Part shown: one piece after another, positions 6,381-12,461 of the stretch
Layout of the letters: the number at the start of each line of letters is the position of its first letter
How positions within the stretch are numbered: position 1 is the first letter of the stretch
DNA from: Bacteroidales bacterium UBA2716
Lineage (GTDB): Bacteria; Bacteroidota; Bacteroidia; Bacteroidales; UBA932
Assembly (NCBI GenBank): GCA_002354005.1
Contig: DEKS01000157.1
Span: 1-12,461, forward strand
Direction: 5' to 3'
Length of the DNA stretch: 12,461 nucleotides
The notes under the pieces: model-generated
Databases searched by the model: none
What the model was told of the DNA's origin: nothing
Seen by the model: only the letters and a program-made list of their open reading frames with translations
Position numbers and translations under genes: made by a program

Positions 6381-8245
6381 ATAATCGGTTCGATGTCATT
6401 GTGATCGGTGGAGGCCATGCCGGCTGTGAAGCGGCGATGGCCGCTGCCAGTATGGGCTCTTCCGTTTTGTTGCTCACGCCGGACTTGAATGGTCTGGCCA
6501 AGATGAGTTGCAACCCGGCGGTGGGCGGTATCGCCAAGGGCCAGATTGTCCGGGAGATTGATGCCCTGGGCGGATACTCCGGCCTGGTCACGGACGCGGC
6601 AACGCTTCAGTTTCGCATGCTCAACCGCTCCAAGGGCCCGGCCATGTGGAGTCCGCGCGCACAATGCGACAAACAGCGCTTTTCTGCCACCTGGTTAAAA
6701 TTTCTCCTAAGTAATTGTAATTTAAGGATTTATGCAGATTTCGCGGCCGATTTTCTCTTTGAGAATCAAAAAATTACCGCTGTTCGCACTGTTACAGGGG
6801 CAATTTTATATGCTGGCGCCTTTATTTTGACAGCCGGCACCTTCCTGAACGGGCGGATGTACATTGGCCAGCATTCCTTCGAAGGCGGCCGCATAGGGGA
6901 AAAGGCGTCGTACGGAATCTCCGACCAATTGGCGTCACTGGGAATTCCTACTGCCCGGATGAAAACGGGCACTCCCCCGCGCATCGACTTTCGGTCCGTG
7001 GACATTACCCGCCTGCAGCGACAGGCCGGGGACGTGGAGCCGGAGCGTTTTTCCTTCCTGGATGTGCCTTCTGCAGTACAGGAGGGTGGTTCCCAGATGG
7101 ATTGTTACCTGCTCCATACCAACGAAACGGTACACGACATCCTTCGTACGGGTTTTGACCGCTCTCCCCTGTTCACGGGCATGATTCATGGAAAAGGGCC
7201 GCGTTACTGTCCCAGCATCGAGGATAAGCTACGCACGTTTGCCGACAAAGATTCGCACCAGATCTTCCTGGAGCCGGAGGGCCGTGAGTCTCCGGAATAT
7301 TACCTGCAGGGATTCTCTTCTTCCCTTCCGCTGGAAGTGCAGTTAGAGGCCATGCATGCCATTGAAGGCCTGGAAAATGCCGTGGTCTTTAAGCCGGCCT
7401 ATGCGGTAGAATACGACTACTTTGACCCGCAATATTTACACTATTCGCTGCGCTCCAAGGTGGTGGAGAACCTGTTCCTGGCCGGTCAGGTGAATGGTAC
7501 CACCGGTTACGAGGAAGCGGCCGCCCAGGGCATTGTGGCGGGTATGAATGCCCATTTGTGGTTGCAGGAGAAAGACGCACTGGTGCTTCGCCGGGACCAG
7601 GCCTATATTGGCGTTCTCATTGACGATCTTATTAATAAGGGAGTGGATGAGCCTTATCGCATGTTTACCTCCCGCGCAGAGTATCGCATTCTTTTGCGTC
7701 AGGACAATGCAGACTTCCGTCTCACGGCCCTTTCGCATAAGCTGGGCCTTGCTTCGGAAGCCCGTTATGCGGCCATGATGCATAAACAGGAGGCCGTTGA
7801 ATCGCTCTCAGACCTTTGTCGTAGTACTAAAGTAAAGCCTGCTTCTGTGAATGCCTACCTGGAATCTATAGGTTCCACTCCCCTTTCAGAGGGGAAGCAT
7901 TTGGAAGAGTTGGTCTCCCGTCCGGAGATTTCTTTGGGCGAAATGTTAAAAATTGTTCCACGTGGAACACGAGCCGATTTTTCCAATGAAGTAGTGACGG
8001 CGGTGGAAGTTGCCATCAAGTATGCTGGCTACATTGAGCGGGAGAAGCTACAGGCCCAGAAGAATGCGCGCCTGGAGTACATTCGGATTCCTTCGGACTT
8101 TGATTTTGACCAGATTCAGAGTTTGTCCATCGAGTGCCGCCAGAAATTGAAACGATATAAGCCCGAGACCATTGCTCAGGCTTCCAGGATCTCCGGGGTC
8201 TCCCCCGCCGATATTTCTGTTCTGCTGGTTTATTTCGGTCGTTAA
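6377..8245 (+). CDS. mnmG: MnmG (GidA), tRNA uridine-34 5-carboxymethylaminomethyl modification enzyme
   Basis: The product is 622 aa, normal for MnmG. Residues 8-17 hold the FAD-binding motif VIGGGHAGC. KMSCNPAVGG places a conserved cysteine at 45, GPRYCPSIEDK places the second at 278, and GQVNGTTGYEEAAAQG is the second family signature. The C-terminal third is the helical tRNA/MnmE-binding region. With MnmE, the enzyme installs the (carboxymethyl)aminomethyl group on the wobble uridine of tRNAs, using FAD and methylene-tetrahydrofolate. The start overlaps the ybeY stop (ATGA at 6377-6380). A perfect parS palindrome lies inside the gene at 7954-7969, read as part of KIVPRGTR, and a second follows the stop codon. 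Around 6700-6830 the sequence is more AT-rich than the rest of the gene. Confidence 0.98.
   Translation: MNNRFDVIVIGGGHAGCEAAMAAASMGSSVLLLTPDLNGLAKMSCNPAVGGIAKGQIVREIDALGGYSGLVTDAATLQFRMLNRSKGPAMWSPRAQCDKQRFSATWLKFLLSNCNLRIYADFAADFLFENQKITAVRTVTGAILYAGAFILTAGTFLNGRMYIGQHSFEGGRIGEKASYGISDQLASLGIPTARMKTGTPPRIDFRSVDITRLQRQAGDVEPERFSFLDVPSAVQEGGSQMDCYLLHTNETVHDILRTGFDRSPLFTGMIHGKGPRYCPSIEDKLRTFADKDSHQIFLEPEGRESPEYYLQGFSSSLPLEVQLEAMHAIEGLENAVVFKPAYAVEYDYFDPQYLHYSLRSKVVENLFLAGQVNGTTGYEEAAAQGIVAGMNAHLWLQEKDALVLRRDQAYIGVLIDDLINKGVDEPYRMFTSRAEYRILLRQDNADFRLTALSHKLGLASEARYAAMMHKQEAVESLSDLCRSTKVKPASVNAYLESIGSTPLSEGKHLEELVSRPEISLGEMLKIVPRGTRADFSNEVVTAVEVAIKYAGYIEREKLQAQKNARLEYIRIPSDFDFDQIQSLSIECRQKLKRYKPETIAQASRISGVSPADISVLLVYFGR
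7954..7969. other. parS site 1 (ParB-binding centromere), inside mnmG
   Basis: TGTTCCACGTGGAACA is a perfect 16-bp palindrome. It differs from the general bacterial parS consensus TGTTTCACGTGAAACA only at one symmetric pair and equals the form known from Pseudomonas. It shares upstream AAAAT with site 2. It is read in frame as coding sequence of mnmG. Confidence 0.88.
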
Positions 8246-8254
8246 CTTGAAAAT

Positions 8255-8270
8255 TGTTCCACGTGGAACA
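8255..8270. other. parS site 2, in the mnmG/ruvA convergent junction
   Basis: An identical TGTTCCACGTGGAACA, exactly 301 bp from site 1. It occupies 16 of the 25 bp between the mnmG stop (8243-8245) and the ruvA stop (8271-8273). The palindrome could also fold in RNA, but it has no loop and no strong T-tract, so a terminator role is only possible. Confidence 0.88.
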
Positions 8271-8858
8271 TTAAAGTTTTTGCAGGGCAGACTTGATGAT
8301 GTCTTCCACCTTTGCGTTGGGGTGTTCTTTGAGTATGCCCGGCATGACCTTGCTGATATTGGCTTTGGAGAATCCCAGCATGGTGAGGGCGGTTGTGGCT
8401 TCGTCCACCACAGCGGAATTGTCGGCCTTGAAGATGGCCGGAGTTTCTGCTCCCTCCCCTTTTGCTACTTTGTCTTTTAGCTCCAGAATGAGCCGCTGGG
8501 CACTTTTGAGGCCAATTCCTTTCACGCTCTTGATCCGGTTTACATCCCCGGCCAGAATGGCCTGGCGGATCTCTTCCGAACTGAGCGTGGACAGCATCAT
8601 ACGGGCAGATGCTACGCCTATGCCGGAGACGCCAATGAGGAGGCGGAAAAGTTCGCGCTCATCCTTGGTGGCAAAACCGTAGAACAGTTCTTCGTCTTCC
8701 CGGATGTAGTGGTGAATGTATGCTACGGCCTGGGTTTGCAGCTGAAAGGCCTCATAGGTTTGCAGCGAGATGAGGATGCTGTAGCCGATACCGTGGTTTT
8801 CCAGAACGAGCTCCGTAGGAGTTAATTCAATGATTTGTCCTTTAATGTAGTCTATCAT
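8271..8858 (-). CDS. ruvA: Holliday junction DNA helicase subunit RuvA
   Basis: The protein is 195 aa, the family's usual length. The N-terminal OB-fold starts MIDYIKGQI and includes ENHGIGYSI. The middle carries two helix-hairpin-helix motifs, LLIGVSGIGVASA and IKSVKGIGLKSAQRLI. The C-terminal domain III (about 145-195) ends in AKVEDIIKSALQKL and would contact RuvB. RuvA tetramers bind four-way junctions and recruit RuvB to drive branch migration in recombinational repair. ruvB is not adjacent here. The gene converges with mnmG and is divergent from sufS. It has a canonical promoter at 8906-8937, and its leader of roughly 40 nt is mostly a copy of the dispersed repeat, which ends 6 nt before the ATG. 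Confidence 0.98.
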   Translation of the reverse strand: MIDYIKGQIIELTPTELVLENHGIGYSILISLQTYEAFQLQTQAVAYIHHYIREDEELFYGFATKDERELFRLLIGVSGIGVASARMMLSTLSSEEIRQAILAGDVNRIKSVKGIGLKSAQRLILELKDKVAKGEGAETPAIFKADNSAVVDEATTALTMLGFSKANISKVMPGILKEHPNAKVEDIIKSALQKL

Positions 8859-8864
8859 AGGTAT

Positions 8865-8893
8865 AAGATTCTTCGACTTCGCTCAGAATGACA
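8865..8893 (-). repeat. Dispersed palindromic repeat, copy 2, in the ruvA leader
   Basis: Read on the minus strand the unit begins TGTCATTCTGAGCGAAG and ends GAAGAATCTT. It is 29 bp long and differs from copy 3 by a single base (T for C in the centre). It ends 6 nt before the ruvA start codon, so it lies in the transcribed leader. ATTCT and AGAAT form the outer stem arms. Confidence 0.9.
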
Positions 8894-8905
8894 TCAATTA
8901 TTGAG

Positions 8906-8937
8906 CAAAAATATGTAAATTTGCAGACTTATCCAAA
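8906..8937 (-). promoter_or_regulatory. ruvA promoter (complete -33/-7)
   Basis: On the minus strand, TTTG at 8937-8934 is followed after exactly 20 bp by TATTTTTG at 8913-8906, matching TTTG-N19-21-TAnnTTTG in full. It predicts a ruvA leader of about 40 nt that includes the repeat. Confidence 0.75.
8916..8923 (+). promoter_or_regulatory. -7 box of the sufS-sufE-sufT-folK operon
   Basis: TAAATTTG is a perfect TAnnTTTG match 17 bp upstream of the sufS ATG. No clear TTTG lies at the expected -33 distance. It is nested between the -33 and -7 elements of the divergent ruvA promoter, so the two promoters occupy the same DNA. Confidence 0.65.
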
Positions 8938-8940
8938 GAT

Positions 8941-10158
8941 ATGCTAGAAGAGATTCGTAAACAGTTCCCCGCCCTTTCCGCACACGTGTACGGTAAGCCG
9001 CTGGTGTATCTGGACAACGCTGCCACCGCCATGCGCCCGCAGTCGGTAGTAGATACCTGGTCGCAGTCCGTGCTGACGGGAAATGCGAACATTCATCGTG
9101 CCGTCCATTATTTGGCTGGTGTCGCTACGGAGGCCTATGAAGGCGCTCGCGACGGCGTTCAGGCTTTCATCAACGCGTCCAGTCGGGAGGAGATTGTGTT
9201 TACCTCCGGCGCCACGGCAGCCGTTAATCTGGTGGCCTTCTCTTTCGGGGAGGCGTTCATCGGAGAAGGCGATGAAGTAATTGTTTCCACGGCGGAGCAT
9301 CATTCCAATATTGTCCCCTGGCAATTGCTTTGTGAGCGCAAAAAGGCCGTTCTTAAAGTGCTGGACATTCGCGAAAATGGCACCCTGGCTGTAGAACAGT
9401 TGGAAAAACTGCTTTCTCAGCGCACCAAAATTGTGGCTATCTCTCACATTTCCAATGTGTTAGGTCTTGTAAACCCCGTGCGGGAAATCGCTCAGATCTG
9501 TCATGCCCATGGGGTTCCGGTGCTGGTAGATGGTGCGCAGGGCATTGTCCATGAGCCTGTGGATGTCCAGGCGCTGGACTGCGACTTCTATGTGTTCTCC
9601 GGACACAAACTGTATGCGGCAACGGGAACGGGCGTCCTTTACGGTAAGCGCAAATGGTTGGACGCCATGCCTCCGTATATGGGTGGTGGCGAAATGATCA
9701 AAAGCGTGAGTTTTGCCCAAACCACCTTCGCTCCCCTGCCGGAAAAATTTGAGGCCGGTACGCAAAACTTCAATGGGGCCCCTACCCTGGTTCCTGCCAT
9801 CCGTTTTGCGCAGGAAGCCCGCGCTAATGCGGCCGTGCAAGCGGAACAGGCTGCCATCACGGAATATGTCTATACGAAACTAACTGAGGATGAGCGCGTT
9901 ACGCTATACGGGACCTCTCTCAAGCAAAAAATTCCGCTCTTCTCGTTTGCTGTTAAAGGCGCTCACCATGAGGACCTGGCCCTTATTATGGATAAGATGG
10001 GTGTAGCCCTCCGCTCCGGTCAAATGTGTGCAGAGCCGCTCATGGACCGGCTGGGGGTGACGGGGCTTTTGAGGGCATCCTTCGGCCCGTACAATACCCT
10101 TCAGGAAGCGGAATATTTTATCAAGTGCCTGGATAAGGCCATTAATATGCTACTATGA
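8941..10158 (+). CDS. sufS: Cysteine desulfurase, SufS type
   Basis: The product is 405 aa, the SufS length. It has the family start YLDNAATAMRP, the loop NANIHRAVHYLA, HHSNIVPW with H120/H121 near the cofactor, PLP-binding Lys223 in SGHKLYA, and catalytic Cys363 in SGQMCAEPLM. The enzyme takes sulfur from L-cysteine, giving alanine and a persulfide for Fe-S cluster assembly in the cytoplasm. The residues before the cysteine are Gln-Met where E. coli SufS has His-His. The next gene, sufE, overlaps by 4 bp (ATGA at 10155-10158), fitting the SufS-SufE sulfur relay. The scaffold genes sufBCD are not in the window, so they must be elsewhere. Confidence 0.96.
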   Translation: MLEEIRKQFPALSAHVYGKPLVYLDNAATAMRPQSVVDTWSQSVLTGNANIHRAVHYLAGVATEAYEGARDGVQAFINASSREEIVFTSGATAAVNLVAFSFGEAFIGEGDEVIVSTAEHHSNIVPWQLLCERKKAVLKVLDIRENGTLAVEQLEKLLSQRTKIVAISHISNVLGLVNPVREIAQICHAHGVPVLVDGAQGIVHEPVDVQALDCDFYVFSGHKLYAATGTGVLYGKRKWLDAMPPYMGGGEMIKSVSFAQTTFAPLPEKFEAGTQNFNGAPTLVPAIRFAQEARANAAVQAEQAAITEYVYTKLTEDERVTLYGTSLKQKIPLFSFAVKGAHHEDLALIMDKMGVALRSGQMCAEPLMDRLGVTGLLRASFGPYNTLQEAEYFIKCLDKAINMLL

Positions 10159-10568
10159 GTTTAGAGGAAAAGAAACAGCAGATTGTAGAGGATTTTTCCG
10201 TCTACGACGAGTGGCTGGACAAATACGAGTATCTGATTGAACTGGGCAAGGGCCTGGAGGCCTTCCCGGAGGAGAAAAAGACGGAGGAGCGGCTCATCAA
10301 GGGCTGCCAGTCGCGCGTGTGGCTGGACAGCGAAGAGCGGGACGGCCGGCTGTATTTTACGGCCGACAGCGATGCCATCATCACCAAAGGCATTATTTCG
10401 CTGCTTATCAGCGTGTACTCCGGCAGCACCAAGGAAGAGATTGTCGCGGACGATTTTGGCTTTGTGGCGGAGATAGGCCTAAAGGACAACCTCTCCCCTA
10501 CCCGCGCCAACGGGCTGGTGTCCATGATAGAACGGATTAAAGAGATTGCCGGTCAAGGCCGGCAATAA
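10155..10568 (+). CDS. sufE: SufE sulfur-transfer protein
   Basis: This 137-aa protein has the SufE fold signature. The N-terminal region FSVYDEWLDKYEYLIELGKG is followed by LIKGCQSRVW with the sulfur-accepting Cys51, and the C-terminal part has LSPTRANGL. SufE takes the persulfide from SufS, stimulates its turnover and passes sulfur to the SufBCD scaffold. The 4-bp overlap with sufS implies coupled translation at similar levels. After its stop codon the only DNA before the next gene is one copy of the dispersed repeat. Confidence 0.97.
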   Translation: MSLEEKKQQIVEDFSVYDEWLDKYEYLIELGKGLEAFPEEKKTEERLIKGCQSRVWLDSEERDGRLYFTADSDAIITKGIISLLISVYSGSTKEEIVADDFGFVAEIGLKDNLSPTRANGLVSMIERIKEIAGQGRQ

Positions 10569-10597
10569 TGTCATTCTGAGCGAAGCCGAAGAATCTT
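10569..10597 (+). repeat. Dispersed palindromic repeat, copy 3, forming the whole sufE-sufT spacer
   Basis: The 29 bp between the sufE stop and the next ATG are exactly one repeat unit, from TGTCATTCTGAGCGAAG to GAAGAATCTT. The purine-rich GAAGAA near its end sits 5-10 nt before the ATG, so the repeat may supply the ribosome-loading region. Confidence 0.92.
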
Positions 10598-10981
10598 ATG
10601 AGTGAAGAGAATAAAGACATACTGACCGCGGAGGACGTGAAAGCCCTGCAACCTCTTTACGCGGCGGTGATATCGGCCCTTAAGGAGGTCTACGACCCGG
10701 AGATTCCGGTGAATATCTATGACCTGGGGCTCATTTACGAACTCACCATCAACAAGTCTCGCGAGGTGTCCATCCTCATGACCTTCACCGCACCCAACTG
10801 CCCCATGGCTGACCAGGTGCTGGCAGAGGTGCAACAGGGCGTGGAGGCTGTCCCGGGCGTCACCAAATGCAGTATCGAGCTCACCTTTGAGCCCGAATGG
10901 GACCGCAGCATGCTCTCGGAAGAGGCCCGCGTGGAACTGGGACTGGACTATGAGGAGGACGATTACAGCAAACTGAATTAA
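10598..10981 (+). CDS. sufT: SufT-like MIP18/DUF59 family Fe-S assembly protein
   Basis: The product is 127 aa. The DUF59 core starts with VYDPEIPVNIYDLGLIYEL, followed by a strand and TAPNCPMAD with the conserved Cys68, then a helix and ELTFEPEWDRSML. Members (SufT, PaaD, eukaryotic MIP18/CIA2) act in Fe-S cluster maturation or delivery, but the exact step is not settled. Position after sufS-sufE supports the SufT reading. The start is placed at the ATG immediately after the repeat; the next Met lies inside the DUF59 core and would remove conserved sequence. It overlaps folK by one base (TAATG). Confidence 0.9.
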   Translation: MSEENKDILTAEDVKALQPLYAAVISALKEVYDPEIPVNIYDLGLIYELTINKSREVSILMTFTAPNCPMADQVLAEVQQGVEAVPGVTKCSIELTFEPEWDRSMLSEEARVELGLDYEEDDYSKLN

Positions 10982-11463
10982 TGGAAAGAATCAATGTATA
11001 TCTGGGGCTGGGCTCCAACCTGGGAGACCGGGATGTGAATCTGCTGCGGGCCGTGAATCTGCTGGACCAGGCGTTTGGCACGCATCCGGAACGCATCTCC
11101 CGCATTGTAGAAACGCCCGCCTGGGGCTTTGAGGGGCCGGATTTCCTGAACATGTGTGTGCTGTACCGTCTCCCCCGCGTGGGCTCCCCTACGGAACACG
11201 GCCTGGAGATTTTGCGACAGGTGAAGGCGGTGGAAAAGGCCATGGGACGGGAAGAAGAGCCACTGTTCGATGCAGATGGCAAGCGCCTGTACCACAACCG
11301 TATCATAGACATCGACCTGCTGTGTTATGGCGCGGAAACTATTCATACAGAGGAGCTTACAGTCCCCCACCCGCTGATCGGCCAGCGGGACTTTGTGAAA
11401 AAGCCGCTGCTGGAGATTTCCAAACCGGAGATCCGCACGGCGTTTCCGGAAATTTTTGCGTAA
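10981..11463 (+). CDS. folK: 2-amino-4-hydroxy-6-hydroxymethyldihydropteridine pyrophosphokinase (HPPK)
   Basis: This 160-aa protein matches single-domain HPPK. It opens with VYLGLGSNLGDRDVNLLRA, has the loop ETPAWGFEGPDFLN, and carries the metal-binding pair D110 and D112 in HNRIIDIDLLCYG, followed by VPHPLIGQRDFVKKPLLEI. It transfers pyrophosphate from ATP to the pterin in folate biosynthesis, giving the substrate of dihydropteroate synthase. It is the last gene of the suf operon, joined to sufT by a one-base overlap. The link to Fe-S genes is probably positional. Its stop codon is also the first three bases of the next promoter's -7 box. Confidence 0.96.
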   Translation: MERINVYLGLGSNLGDRDVNLLRAVNLLDQAFGTHPERISRIVETPAWGFEGPDFLNMCVLYRLPRVGSPTEHGLEILRQVKAVEKAMGREEEPLFDADGKRLYHNRIIDIDLLCYGAETIHTEELTVPHPLIGQRDFVKKPLLEISKPEIRTAFPEIFA

Positions 11464-11468
11464 ATTTG
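11461..11468 (+). promoter_or_regulatory. -7 box for the glycyl-tRNA synthetase gene, overlapping the folK stop codon
   Basis: TAAATTTG matches TAnnTTTG, and its first three bases are the TAA that ends folK. The following CA matches the context of the sufS -7 box. No exact -33 TTTG lies at 19-21 bp. Transcription from it would give a leader of roughly 100 nt. Confidence 0.5.
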
Positions 11469-11488
11469 CAAGATAATGAGATATACTC

Positions 11489-11501
11489 GGCCCATTGGGC
11501 C
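11489..11501 (+). other. Short GC-rich hairpin in the glyS leader
   Basis: GGCCC-ATT-GGGCC is a perfect 5-bp stem with a 3-nt loop in the folK-glyS gap. There is no following T-run, so it is not a standard intrinsic terminator. It could stabilise the leader or lower read-through from folK. Confidence 0.35.
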
Positions 11502-11516
11502 TCGATATGACATCCC

Positions 11517-11545
11517 TGTCATTTCGAGCGAAGCGAGAGAATCTC
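11517..11545 (+). repeat. Dispersed palindromic repeat, copy 4 (variant), in the glyS leader
   Basis: The unit begins TGTCATTTCGAGCGAAGCG and ends GAGAATCTC. It differs from copies 1-3 in both arms of the outer stem (ATTTC against GAGAAT, not ATTCT against AGAAT), so pairing is largely kept with one bulged base. It lies 26 nt upstream of the glyS ATG, in the same orientation. Confidence 0.85.
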
Positions 11546-11571
11546 AAAATTGAAAACAAACGTTATATATA

Positions 11572-12461
11572 ATGACACAAGATGAACTTTTTAAGGTGCT
11601 GGTAGCCCACTGCAAGGAGTATGGATTCATTTTCCCCTCCAGCGAAATCTACGATGGTCTGGCTGCCGTTTATGATTATGGCCAGATGGGCGTACAGCTC
11701 AAAAACAACATCAAGAACTACTGGTGGGAGGCCATGACCCGCCTGAACGAGAATATCGTGGGCATCGACTCCGCCATTTTCATGCACCCCCGCATTTGGG
11801 AGGCTTCCGGTCACGTGAGTGCCTTCAACGACCCGCTCATCGACAACAAGGACTCCAAAAAGCGCTACAGGGCCGATGTCCTTATCGAGGACTTCCTGGG
11901 CAAGATTGAAGAGAAGATTGAGAAAGAAATGGCCAAGGGCCGCAAGAAGTTTGGCGATGCCTTCAACGAGGAGCAGTTCCGCGCCACCAATCCCAACGTG
12001 CTGCGCGAAAAAGCCAAATGGGAAGAGGTACACAACCGCTACGTGGCGGCAGAAAAAGCCAACGACCTGGCCGAGTATCGCCAGATTATCATCGACAACA
12101 ATATTGTATGCCCTATCAGCGGCACCTGCAACTGGACGGAGGTGCGTCAGTTCAACCTGATGTTCCAGACGTCCATGGGCAGTACCGCAGAAGGCGCCAA
12201 CACCATTTATCTGCGTCCGGAGACCGCCCAGGGCATCTTTGTGAACTACCTGAACGTGCAGAAGACCGGTCGCATGAAGATTCCTTTCGGCATCGCCCAG
12301 ATTGGCAAGGCGTTCCGCAACGAGATTGTGGCCCGTCAGTTCATCTTCCGCATGCGGGAGTTCGAGCAGATGGAGATGCAGTTCTTCATCAAGCCCGGCA
12401 CGGAGCTGGAGTGGTTCAAGAAGTGGAAGGAAACCCGTATGAAATGGCATGTGAACCTGGG
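11572..12461 (+). CDS. glyS: Glycyl-tRNA synthetase, single-chain (alpha2) type, N-terminal part, cut by right edge
   Basis: The frame is open from ATG 11572 to the window end (296 codons). It begins with VLVAHCKEYGFIFPSSEIY and DYGQMGVQLKNNIKNYWW, diagnostic of the homodimeric class II glycyl-tRNA synthetase as opposed to the alpha2beta2 GlyQ/GlyS form. CPISGTC lies in the inserted region. Class II active-site sequence follows: RPETAQGIF from 215, then motif 2 with FRNE at 248-251 and FRMREFEQME. It charges tRNA-Gly with glycine using ATP. The remainder of the catalytic core and the anticodon-binding domain are past the edge. The leader carries a hairpin and a copy of the repeat; the bases just before the ATG are AT-rich (TTATATATA), with no Shine-Dalgarno. 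Confidence 0.97.
   Translation, partial: MTQDELFKVLVAHCKEYGFIFPSSEIYDGLAAVYDYGQMGVQLKNNIKNYWWEAMTRLNENIVGIDSAIFMHPRIWEASGHVSAFNDPLIDNKDSKKRYRADVLIEDFLGKIEEKIEKEMAKGRKKFGDAFNEEQFRATNPNVLREKAKWEEVHNRYVAAEKANDLAEYRQIIIDNNIVCPISGTCNWTEVRQFNLMFQTSMGSTAEGANTIYLRPETAQGIFVNYLNVQKTGRMKIPFGIAQIGKAFRNEIVARQFIFRMREFEQMEMQFFIKPGTELEWFKKWKETRMKWHVNL

Noticed and set aside
8246..8270. Bidirectional terminator between mnmG and ruvA
   Set aside because: The only palindrome is the loopless parS site, and the T-tracts beside it are weak.
8172..8480. Plus-strand frame spanning the mnmG end and ruvA
   Set aside because: Opposite strand of ruvA and out of frame with mnmG; it simply reads through parS site 2.
8929..8937. 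DnaA-box-like TTATCCAAA
   Set aside because: A single near-match with one mismatch, overlapping the ruvA -33 element; no cluster or AT-rich unwinding region, so not an origin.
8982..8989. ACACGTGT palindrome in sufS as parS-like
   Set aside because: Core CACGTG only; it lacks the GTTYCAC arms and lies in conserved coding sequence.
11464..11571. T-box riboswitch upstream of glyS
   Set aside because: No T-box sequence or specifier stem seen; the class is mainly found in Firmicutes and relatives, and the gap is too short.
11811..11818. TCACGTGA palindrome as a third parS
   Set aside because: Only the 8-bp core is symmetric; the outer arms needed for ParB recognition do not match.
11563..12450. 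295-codon open frame on the minus strand
   Set aside because: Antisense to the glycyl-tRNA synthetase, whose conserved motifs cover the same DNA; the opposite frame has no recognisable domain.

Overview
The window reads as a moderately GC-rich member of the Bacteroidales. Promoter-like TAnnTTTG boxes (the Bacteroidetes -7 consensus) sit just upstream of five genes, and start codons have A-rich rather than Shine-Dalgarno leaders. The YbeY sequence and the single-chain glycyl-tRNA synthetase also fit this group. Genus cannot be fixed from the sequence alone; a GC-rich uncultured gut lineage is my guess.

Layout. Positions 1-3494 (minus strand, running off the left edge) are the first 1,164 residues of a large nonribosomal peptide synthetase: condensation, adenylation and carrier domains, then the start of a second condensation domain. 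A 61-bp gap with two divergent promoters separates it from a plus-strand run of four tightly packed genes (3556-8245). These are a membrane sensor fused to a SpoIIE-type phosphatase and an anti-sigma-type kinase domain, a STAS antagonist, the rRNA-maturation RNase YbeY and the tRNA-modification enzyme MnmG. The first two form a compact partner-switching module. mnmG converges on ruvA (8271-8858, minus). Two perfect 16-bp parS palindromes lie here, one inside mnmG and one filling most of the mnmG/ruvA junction, which suggests an origin-proximal chromosomal position. A divergent promoter region then leads to a second plus-strand operon, sufS-sufE-sufT-folK (8941-11463): sulfur mobilisation for Fe-S clusters plus one folate gene. 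A separate promoter precedes the glycyl-tRNA synthetase gene, cut by the right edge.

The least ordinary element is a dispersed imperfect palindrome of about 29 bp (TGTCATTCTGAGCGAAG... and variants) present four times: in-frame inside the NRPS linker, in the ruvA leader, as the whole sufE-sufT spacer, and in the glyS leader. All four copies point the same way as the gene they touch, three lie directly upstream of a start codon, and stem bases co-vary between copies. The NRPS copy also carries a 21-bp tandem duplication that keeps the frame. No RNA genes, CRISPR arrays or transposases were seen.
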